A DNA stretch of 6,592 nucleotides from an uncultured Clostridia bacterium (lineage in GTDB: Bacteria > Bacillota > Clostridia > Christensenellales > UBA3700): contig CAMWSW010000053.1 of NCBI GenBank assembly GCA_947176975.1, positions 1-6,592 of the forward strand. The letters run 5' to 3'. Every line of letters begins with the position of its first letter. The stretch's first letter is position 1. The position numbers and the translations under genes are program-made. This document shows positions 1 to 4,747 of the stretch, one piece after another. The notes beneath the pieces were generated by a model. That model was not told the DNA's origin, did no database searches, and was given only the letters and a program-made list of their open reading frames with translations.

Positions 1-154
1 TCCCGTATCTTTGCATAGCTACCCTTTATTCCGTAAATAATAATTGTCGGTGCAACTCAACTAGAGTTACCCCGACGTTATATCGAGTTTCCCTAGTTTT
101 GATTTTGCCGTTAAGACAAGGCAGGATGGTTACGAACTGCCCGACTATGTTGTT
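1..154 (-). other. Unassigned structured leader RNA running off the left edge
   Basis: This stretch has no credible protein-coding frame. It lies directly downstream, on the minus strand, of a good promoter (161-189), so it should be transcribed leftward as the 5' part of a message whose gene is outside the window. Visible structure: arms at 46-58 and 64-76 form a stem with a 5-nt loop. Read as minus-strand RNA, one awkward position becomes a G-U pair, so the stem is better on that strand. GGCAG at 120-124 can pair either with CTGCC at 137-141 or with TTGCC at 105-109. AACTAG at 59-64 can pair with CTAGTT at 93-98, which would break the first stem. Such exclusive pairings are typical of regulatory leaders. 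I could not match it to a known riboswitch, T-box or stable RNA. The structure is seen; a regulatory role is inference. Confidence 0.35.
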
Positions 155-160
155 GATTTA

Positions 161-189
161 AATATACTATTTGACTGCGCTATTGTCAA
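161..189 (-). promoter_or_regulatory. Minus-strand sigma-A type promoter, divergent from the regulator gene
   Basis: On the minus strand a perfect -35 TTGACA (184-189) is followed by a 17-bp spacer and a -10 TATATT (161-166). The predicted start is near 154. The -35 region sits inside a dyad, TTTGAC at 170-175 and GTCAAA at 185-190 with nine bases between, which could be a binding site or a by-product of the TTGAC motif. The transcript would read leftward into the structured region at 1-154. Confidence 0.6.
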
Positions 190-224
190 ACAATATCGTA
201 TAATTTGACGAAAAAAGCAAAACG

Positions 225-237
225 CAACCGCCGGTTG
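225..237. promoter_or_regulatory. Perfect dyad CAACCG-C-CGGTTG
   Basis: A 6-bp perfect inverted repeat with one central base lies between the divergent promoters. It is too short and lacks a T-run, so it is not a terminator. A protein-binding site is possible, but this is inference from symmetry and position only. The TTGACA overlapping its right arm (235-240) has no matching -10 at normal spacing. Confidence 0.3.
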
Positions 238-240
238 ACA

Positions 241-261
241 AATTGCAAATGGGTTGCAATT
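241..261. promoter_or_regulatory. Candidate operator: AATTGCAA, 5-bp spacer, TTGCAATT
   Basis: Two perfect 8-bp inverted arms (241-248 and 254-261) flank ATGGG. Centre-to-centre spacing is about 13 bp, near one helical turn, which is normal for a dimeric HTH repressor site. The right arm runs into the -35 hexamer (260-265) of the promoter for the XRE regulator. It also overlaps a second palindrome, TGCAATTGCA (255-264). Binding here would be expected to block that promoter, so autoregulation by the downstream XRE protein is the simplest guess. The dyad is seen; the bound protein is inference. Confidence 0.45.
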
Positions 262-288
262 GCATTTTTAAACGCATTAAGATATAAT
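260..288 (+). promoter_or_regulatory. Promoter of the XRE regulator gene
   Basis: A perfect -10 TATAAT (283-288) stands 17 bp from a weak -35 TTGCAT (260-265, three matches to consensus). The predicted start is near 295, giving a leader of about 22 nt before the ATG at 317. The weak -35 overlapping a dyad (241-261) suggests a controlled promoter. Confidence 0.55.
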
Positions 289-302
289 TTAATTGATAAA
301 AC

Positions 303-309
303 AAGGAGG
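303..309 (+). promoter_or_regulatory. Ribosome binding site fixing the regulator start at 317
   Basis: AAGGAGG lies 7 nt before the ATG at 317. An in-frame TTG at 293 lies upstream of this site, so the longer reading that starts there is rejected. Confidence 0.85.
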
Positions 310-316
310 CAACAAT

Positions 317-1018
317 ATGACTTTCGGAGAAAGATTATATCAACTGCGCAAACAAAAATATATATCGCAAGAAGAACTTGCAGATACTCTCAACTTAAGC
401 AGACAATCGATATCCAAGTGGGAACTTGACCAGACCTACCCCGATATTGACAATCTCGTGAGGCTTGCCGAGTACTTTGAGGTAAGCGTGGATTATCTCG
501 TCACAGGCGAAGATAAGGAAATTGCTGAACAACAAGACGATGAACAATCAAATCAAAAAAACGCAAACGAACAAAACTCGCAAACTACTAATAATATACT
601 TGCTTGGCACTACGAGTACAAAAGCAAAAAGACGTATAAAGGCATACCGCTCGTACACGTAAATCTAGGTCTGGGAATATATTGCGCGAAAGGAATAATC
701 GCAATAGGCAATATTGCAAAGGGCGTGATAGCAATCGGCGGACTGTCTTTTGGGATAGTATCTCTTGGCGCATTGGCGTTAGGCTTGCTTGCCTTTGGCG
801 GTCTCGCAATAGGACTTCTTCTCGCGCTTGGCGGATATGCTATGAGTACCCTCGTTGCAGCAGGAGGAATTGCAGTGGGAACGTATGCGATAGGCGGTAT
901 CGCCGTGGGCTTTTATAAGGCAATTGGCGGCATTGCCGTTGCAAAACACCCGCTTGGAGCACTGAATTTTTATCTTGGATGCAAAAACACCTATCTACCG
1001 ATATTGAAAATCTTTTAA
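317..1018 (+). CDS. XRE-family HTH regulator with glycine-pentad hydrophobic tail
   Basis: The protein has 233 residues. Residues about 3-62 are a canonical XRE/HTH_3 DNA-binding domain: a first helix ending in QLRKQKYISQEELA, and a recognition region around SRQSISKWELDQTYPD. Residues about 64-95 are a Q/N/E-rich, probably flexible linker. A short conserved-looking stretch (about 97-120) contains YEYKSKKTYKGIPLVHVN. It leads into a strongly hydrophobic region (about 121-214) with glycine at 126, 131, 136, 141, 146, 151, 156, 161 and 166, exactly every fifth residue, and again at 183, 188, 193 and 198. The position two before each glycine is usually Ala or Ser. This could be a membrane-embedded region or a pentapeptide-type solenoid. 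There is no signal peptide. I infer a transcription factor, perhaps membrane-tethered, that senses something through its tail. The ligand and targets are unknown, and autoregulation through the dyad at 241-261 is plausible. I have an impression of similar HTH-plus-tail proteins in Bacillota but know of no assigned function. Confidence 0.8.
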   Translation: MTFGERLYQLRKQKYISQEELADTLNLSRQSISKWELDQTYPDIDNLVRLAEYFEVSVDYLVTGEDKEIAEQQDDEQSNQKNANEQNSQTTNNILAWHYEYKSKKTYKGIPLVHVNLGLGIYCAKGIIAIGNIAKGVIAIGGLSFGIVSLGALALGLLAFGGLAIGLLLALGGYAMSTLVAAGGIAVGTYAIGGIAVGFYKAIGGIAVAKHPLGALNFYLGCKNTYLPILKIF

Positions 1019-1032
1019 TGTTGTGCTATAAT
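1004..1032 (+). promoter_or_regulatory. Promoter of the glycoside hydrolase gene
   Basis: TTGAAA (1004-1009), a 17-bp spacer and a perfect TATAAT (1027-1032) form a strong sigma-A type promoter. It overlaps the last codons of the regulator gene. The predicted start is near 1039, inside the left arm of the hairpin at 1033-1063, so that dyad could also act as an operator at the start site. Confidence 0.6.
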
Positions 1033-1067
1033 ATATCCGATACCAATTTTGAGTATCGGATATTTTT
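1033..1067 (+). terminator. Hairpin terminator after the regulator gene, possibly also an operator
   Basis: Perfect 11-bp arms ATATCCGATAC (1033-1043) and GTATCGGATAT (1053-1063) enclose a 9-nt loop and end in a short T-run. It begins 15 nt after the regulator stop. The stem is AT-rich and the T-run is only five bases, so termination may be partial. Messages started by the promoter at 1004-1032 would carry only the inner part of the stem and should escape it. Confidence 0.65.
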
Positions 1068-1085
1068 ATACAGCAAAGGTGCAAT

Positions 1086-2804
1086 ATGAATAATTTAAAG
1101 ACTCCTTGGTCGGATAAAGCAGATACGACGGCGTACCCGCGACCGCAGATGTATCGTCCAAGTTATCACTCCCTTGACGGACAGTGGAACTACAAGATTC
1201 AAAAAGGCAATCTCGACAGCGAAGTCGACGGATTGTTTGACGGCGTAATAAGAGTTCCCTTCTCGCCCGAGTGTATGCTATCCGGCGTAGATAAGTGTCG
1301 CTTGACAAACGGCTTCGTTCAGCCCGACGAGGTGCTGATATACCGCCGTAAATTCCCAACGCACGAACAAGACAGGTTGGCTATTTTACACTTTGGCGCT
1401 GTAGACTACGAATGCAAAGTATTTCTCAACGGAAATCTCGTAGGCACTCATATCGGCGGATATACTTCATTTGAATGGGAAGTAAGCGAGTATCTCAAAG
1501 ATCAGAATATCCTTGAGGTACGCGTCGTAGACCCATCCGACAGTATGCCGATAAGCAGAGGCAAGCAAAAGATAAATCACGGCGGAATTTGGTATACTCC
1601 CACGTCGGGAATTTGGCAAAGCGTGTGGATAGAATACGTACCCAAGACGTATATAAAATCCCTCAAGATCACTCCCAATCTCGACGAGAAATTTGTCAAT
1701 ATCAAAGTAAATACGAATACGTCTTGCGAAGCGCAAATTATACTCAACGGCAAGACGTATCCCACGCAAAACGGCGTAGCTTGCGTACCTGTTAACGAAC
1801 CGCGCGAATGGTCGCCTGAAGACCCGTATCTTTATTTCTTTGACGCGACGTGCGGAGAGGACAAAGTGCACAGTTATTTTGCAATGCGCAAGTTCGGGAT
1901 GGGCAAACGCGAAGACGGCAAACCTTGTTTTATGCTCAACAACAAACCGTATTTTATGACGGGTATGCTCGATCAAGGATATTGGTCGGACGGCTTATAT
2001 ACCGCCCCGAGCGACGACGCTCTGATATACGATATCAAACTCGCAAAGGAATGCGGATTCAACACGTTGCGCAAACATATCAAAGTCGAGCCTATGCGCT
2101 GGTATTACCACTGCGACAGACTTGGCATAATAGTATGGCAAGACTTTGTCAACGGAGGCGGCAATTATAATAAATCGGCAATATTGACCTTGCCGAATAT
2201 AGGTATTAAAATAAAAGACAGCAACTACGGCTTTTACGCCCGCAATGATAAGGTCGGAAGAGATCTGTATTACAAAGAAATGGACGAAGTAGTCGCGCAA
2301 CTGTATAACTGTCCCAGCATAGCCCTTTGGACTCCTTTCAACGAGGGCTGGGGACAATTCGATTCGCTCAAGGTATGCGAATATCTCAAGACGCTTGACA
2401 ACACCCGTCTTATCGATCACGCAAGCGGTTGGAGCGACCAAGGCGGAGAGATTAGAAGCATTCACAGATATTTCATAAGTTTCAAAATGCCGCACAGAGA
2501 AAAACGCCCCGTTGCATTGACGGAATTCGGCGGATACGCTCTCAAGGTGGACGGACACACCTTCGTAGACAAAGCATTCGGATACGCAATGTACGCCGAC
2601 TCAAGCGCGCTTGACGAAGCCTTGCGCAAACTGTGGCAAAATCAAATAATCCCCGCGAAAAAACAAGGACTTTGCGCGTCGATATATACCCAAGTGAGCG
2701 ACGTACAAGACGAAGTCAACGGCATAGTCACTTACGACCGCCAAGTCGTCAAAGTCGACGCAAAAGCGCTTAAAGCGCTGAACGATGAGTTGACTGCTCA
2801 ATAA
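1086..2804 (+). CDS. Glycoside hydrolase family 2 (beta-galactosidase/beta-glucuronidase-like)
   Basis: This is a 572-residue retaining beta-glycosidase of family GH2. Domain order fits the family. Residues about 27-185 are a jelly-roll sugar-binding domain (SLDGQWNYKI through SGIWQSVWIEYVP). Residues about 187-268 are an immunoglobulin-like sandwich ending in SYFAMRKFGM. Residues about 280-560 are a TIM barrel. The barrel has LRKHIKVEP (328-336), WTPFNEGWGQFD with N419 and acid/base E420, and TEFGG with nucleophile E480, so the active site looks intact. There is no signal peptide or membrane segment, so it should be cytoplasmic and act on imported oligosaccharides or glycosides. The exact sugar cannot be read from sequence. 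AAAGG at 1075-1079, 6 nt before the ATG, supports the start. It has its own promoter (1004-1032) and a terminator at 2813. No transporter or other sugar gene is in the window. Confidence 0.88.
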   Translation: MNNLKTPWSDKADTTAYPRPQMYRPSYHSLDGQWNYKIQKGNLDSEVDGLFDGVIRVPFSPECMLSGVDKCRLTNGFVQPDEVLIYRRKFPTHEQDRLAILHFGAVDYECKVFLNGNLVGTHIGGYTSFEWEVSEYLKDQNILEVRVVDPSDSMPISRGKQKINHGGIWYTPTSGIWQSVWIEYVPKTYIKSLKITPNLDEKFVNIKVNTNTSCEAQIILNGKTYPTQNGVACVPVNEPREWSPEDPYLYFFDATCGEDKVHSYFAMRKFGMGKREDGKPCFMLNNKPYFMTGMLDQGYWSDGLYTAPSDDALIYDIKLAKECGFNTLRKHIKVEPMRWYYHCDRLGIIVWQDFVNGGGNYNKSAILTLPNIGIKIKDSNYGFYARNDKVGRDLYYKEMDEVVAQLYNCPSIALWTPFNEGWGQFDSLKVCEYLKTLDNTRLIDHASGWSDQGGEIRSIHRYFISFKMPHREKRPVALTEFGGYALKVDGHTFVDKAFGYAMYADSSALDEALRKLWQNQIIPAKKQGLCASIYTQVSDVQDEVNGIVTYDRQVVKVDAKALKALNDELTAQ

Positions 2805-2812
2805 TGATAATA

Positions 2813-2842
2813 GGACGCGAATTTATACGCGTCCTTCTTTTT
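2813..2842. terminator. Terminator shared by convergent genes
   Basis: GGACGCG (2813-2819) and CGCGTCC (2828-2834) form a 7-bp GC-rich stem with an 8-nt loop, followed on the plus strand by a T-rich run (2835-2842). It is a good terminator for the glycoside hydrolase, which stops at 2804. The right arm also encodes the last codons of the convergent minus-strand gene, whose stop (2823-2825) is in the loop. On the minus strand the hairpin is followed only by a mixed T/A stretch, so leftward termination is less certain. Confidence 0.7.
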
Positions 2843-3491
2843 CCTCTATAAATTTTATTTTGCTCTTTACCACTCTGCCGACGGCAAAAGTAAGAGGCAT
2901 ATAAAACGCCGACATTCTTCCCCACTTGATAGACTCGATTTTGCCGTAAGCGTTGATACAGACTCCGCTGTCGACAAACTTGCAGAGCGTGTATTTGCCC
3001 GACGCGTGAGCAAGCGCTTTTGCGCAAGTTATCTTATCGTCATCCGCGCCGGATGAATTGATACTGAATATATATCTGCAACCTTTGAGCGCGCTTTGCC
3101 AAAGCTGGGGATAGCATACGTCGCTGTCGACGAAGATACATATCTTACCCCTTGACGTGCAATAAGAACGCACCGTAGCAGAGCCTACGTAGCCTTTGGG
3201 CGGCGTAACTTCGTCGCTTACGCCCAAGACGCGGCCGTTGTCAATTACCATTGCGCTGTTGAAAATTTTCTCGCCAATCTTGGCGCGCATAGCGGCTATA
3301 ATAATCACGCCTTTGTCTGCGCTGTACTCTACTATACCCCTAAAAACTTTCGTCTTACCGCTGAGTTCCGCCGGCATATCCACAAGCCCTACGACTTCTC
3401 TCGTAAGAAGCAGAATATCATTGGGAGAAATCATTGCGCCGTACTCTTCTATCACTTTGTCAAATTCAATATCGGAAAAGCAAAAAATCAT
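2823..3491 (-). CDS. Divergent nitrilase-fold (carbon-nitrogen hydrolase-like) protein, catalytic Cys missing
   Basis: The protein has 222 residues, shorter than the usual 260-300 of the family. Landmarks in order: NDILLLTRE (24-32), resembling the strand and PE motif that supplies the catalytic Glu; FNSAMVIDNGRVLG (77-90), a hallmark nitrilase strand pair; VDSDVCYPQLW (121-131), lining up with the family ICYDxRFPEL motif; and GCRYIFSINSSG (137-148). In the aligned motif the nucleophile cysteine position is D122, and the conserved Lys segment reads VSDEVTPPKG. The Glu-Lys-Cys triad is therefore not intact, and a hydrolase activity is doubtful. C118 and C126 are nearby but out of register. There is no signal peptide. 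The start is weakly supported: no Shine-Dalgarno precedes the ATG, though a stop lies eight codons upstream and no better start falls between. It follows metA on the same strand but behind a terminator. It may be a pseudoenzyme or a decaying gene. Confidence 0.55.
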   Translation of the reverse strand: MIFCFSDIEFDKVIEEYGAMISPNDILLLTREVVGLVDMPAELSGKTKVFRGIVEYSADKGVIIIAAMRAKIGEKIFNSAMVIDNGRVLGVSDEVTPPKGYVGSATVRSYCTSRGKICIFVDSDVCYPQLWQSALKGCRYIFSINSSGADDDKITCAKALAHASGKYTLCKFVDSGVCINAYGKIESIKWGRMSAFYMPLTFAVGRVVKSKIKFIEEKEGRV

Positions 3492-3527
3492 ACTGCATTT
3501 TATGACGCTAACTTAAAAAGGGTGTCT

Positions 3528-3558
3528 AAAAATTTAAAGGACTGTCATCGACAGTCCT
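3528..3558 (-). terminator. Terminator after metA
   Basis: AGGACTGTC and GACAGTCCT (3538-3558) form a perfect 9-bp stem with a 3-nt loop. On the minus strand it is followed by TTTAAATTTTT-type sequence (3528-3538). It starts 8 nt after the metA stop, so metA transcription should end here, separating it from the nitrilase-like gene. Confidence 0.8.
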
Positions 3559-3565
3559 ATATGAT

Positions 3566-4477
3566 TTATTCTTCATCAAATGAATACGGTGTAACCTGAT
3601 AAACATAATAGTTGAGCCAATTATTGAAAAGCAAGCACGCCGTACTGCGCCAAGAGAGATTTATATTATAAAGTCCGTCGTCCTCAAAATAGTTGACGGG
3701 TTTTTGAATATCCAATCCCTTGTCTACGTCTCTCAAGTATTCTTTCTTCAAGGTCGTGCGATCGTATTCGCTGTGTCCCATAAAGAAAAACCTTTTGTTG
3801 TCAGCACTCTTTATGACTGCAATACCGCACTCTTTTCCGCTTGCAAGCGCCTTGAGCTCTGGAATACTTCTCAACTTATCCTCGTCGATATCGGTATGAC
3901 GCGACATAGGGATATACATCTTGTCGTTCATACCCTTGAGCAACAAGTCGTACTTATCCTCTGCGTTGACCTCATATATACCGAAAAGCTTTGAATCACG
4001 GACGTGCTTTGTAATACCGTAGTGATGATACAGTCCCGCTTGCGCCCCCCAACAGATATGTATCGTGGACGTCACGTGCGTGTCGGACCACTCCATTATC
4101 TCGCTGAGTTCTTTCCAATACGCCACTTCTTCAAAATCCATTTGTTCAACGGGCGCGCCCGTGATAATCATGCCATCAAAATGCCTATCCTTGATTTCGT
4201 CAAAGACCTTATAGAATTTGTGCATATGGCTTTGAGGTGTGTTTTTGGAGATATAAGAATCCATATTGACAAGTGTGACGTTGATTTGCAATGACGAATT
4301 GCCAAGCAATCGCATAAGCTGCGTCTCCGTGTCAATTTTCGTAGGCATTAGATTGACGATTGCAATCTCTATCGGGCGTATATCCTGTGTTACCGCTCTG
4401 TCGCTGGGCATAACAAAGATTTTCTCTTTGGAAAGCACGTCGAAAGCAGGTAAATCCTTTGGTATTACTATTGGCAT
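3566..4477 (-). CDS. metAA: Homoserine O-acetyltransferase, MetA family
   Basis: The 303-residue protein catalyses homoserine plus acyl-CoA to O-acylhomoserine, the first committed step of methionine synthesis, in the cytoplasm. It has the full family length and the standard N-terminus MPIVIPKDLPA. The catalytic residues are at the family positions: C142 (HICWGAQAGLYH), and H235 with E237 (MGHSEYD). Residue 111, in GAPVEQMDFEEVAYW, is Glu. In this family Glu111 is associated with acetyl-CoA use and Gly111 (Escherichia coli type) with succinyl-CoA, so acetyl transfer is the likely reaction. That agrees with the MetY gene upstream, which uses O-acetylhomoserine. An in-frame ATG at 4501 would add eight residues but has no ribosome site; the start at 4477 has GAGGAG five bases upstream. 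It may be co-transcribed with metY or driven from its own promoter in the 270-nt gap. Confidence 0.94.
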   Translation of the reverse strand: MPIVIPKDLPAFDVLSKEKIFVMPSDRAVTQDIRPIEIAIVNLMPTKIDTETQLMRLLGNSSLQINVTLVNMDSYISKNTPQSHMHKFYKVFDEIKDRHFDGMIITGAPVEQMDFEEVAYWKELSEIMEWSDTHVTSTIHICWGAQAGLYHHYGITKHVRDSKLFGIYEVNAEDKYDLLLKGMNDKMYIPMSRHTDIDEDKLRSIPELKALASGKECGIAVIKSADNKRFFFMGHSEYDRTTLKKEYLRDVDKGLDIQKPVNYFEDDGLYNINLSWRSTACLLFNNWLNYYVYQVTPYSFDEE

Positions 4478-4482
4478 ATTTG

Positions 4483-4488
4483 CTCCTC
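4483..4488 (-). promoter_or_regulatory. Ribosome binding site fixing the metA start at 4477
   Basis: GAGGAG on the minus strand lies 5 nt before the ATG at 4477, and the encoded N-terminus matches the family from that Met. This excludes the upstream ATG at 4501. Confidence 0.85.
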
Positions 4489-4518
4489 GGAGCCTCTTCA
4501 TAAGTTCTCACGAATATC

Positions 4519-4618
4519 TTGCTATTGATTTTTCCGCTAAGTTCGTCTAGCCATTGCGAACGTAACTCTGCTACGCTCACAATGTCTATCCTGCTTATCG
4601 CAAAAATCACTAACGCAA
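4519..4618 (-). repeat. 100-bp imperfect inverted repeat / long RNA hairpin before metA
   Basis: Outer arms 4527-4541 and 4594-4608 match at 13 of 15 pairs. Inner arms 4552-4564 and 4572-4584 pair over 13 positions around a 7-nt loop. Two inner positions are C-A mismatches on the plus strand but G-U pairs in minus-strand RNA, so the structure favours the metA transcript. TTGC at 4519-4522 and GCAA at 4615-4618 extend the symmetry. No T-run follows, so it is not a simple terminator. It ends about 40 nt before the metA start. It could be a leader control structure, an RNA-processing or stability hairpin between metY and metA, or a copy of a dispersed palindromic element. I saw no second copy in the window. 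Confidence 0.6.
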
Positions 4619-4694
4619 TCTATCTCGTGTCACTTATTCATCGTCTCCATTATTTATAACTACTTTGTTTAGAACTATTTTCTATCAACTTTTT

Positions 4695-4722
4695 ATATTA
4701 GTCTTTCAGCAACTTATAGCAA
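4695..4722 (-). promoter_or_regulatory. Possible promoter for metA in the metY-metA gap
   Basis: On the minus strand TTGCTA (4717-4722), a 16-bp spacer and TAATAT (4695-4700) resemble a modest sigma-A promoter. Initiation near 4688 would give a leader of about 210 nt that includes the long hairpin. No clear terminator follows metY, so read-through from upstream is the alternative. Confidence 0.3.
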
Positions 4723-4747
4723 GATTACCGTATGAACTTAAAAAAGT

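Noticed and set aside
1..40. Minus-strand resemblance to part of a c-di-GMP-I riboswitch (GCAAAG followed by TACGGG).
   Set aside because: The hairpin with the GNRA tetraloop expected just before it is absent and the rest would lie outside the window, so the match is too short to claim.
1..40. Minus-strand AGGGTAGCT as a possible T-box antiterminator motif.
   Set aside because: It departs from the AGGGTGGNACCGCG core at key positions and no T-box stem I features or terminator were seen.
199..204. Plus-strand TATAAT as a -10 element.
   Set aside because: The only good -35 upstream, TTGACT at 171-176, is 22 bp away, too far; the TATAAT at 283-288 is better placed for the regulator gene.
293..316. 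Extended start of the XRE regulator at a TTG codon.
   Set aside because: The ribosome site at 303-309 lies downstream of this codon, and the HTH domain begins right at the ATG at 317.
1467..1976. Minus-strand open frames opposite the glycoside hydrolase.
   Set aside because: They are shadows of a well-supported coding region, with no ribosome sites or recognisable domains.
4478..4501. Extended metA start at the ATG at 4501.
   Set aside because: It has no ribosome site and the family N-terminus starts at 4477 behind GAGGAG.
4332..4610. Minus-strand frame starting with GTG in the metA leader and overlapping the start of metA.
   Set aside because: Its upstream part is explained by the inverted repeat and its downstream part is an out-of-frame shadow of metA; no ribosome site precedes it.
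4478..4747. SAM riboswitch or T-box controlling metA.
   Set aside because: None of the conserved core sequences of either class is visible on the minus strand.
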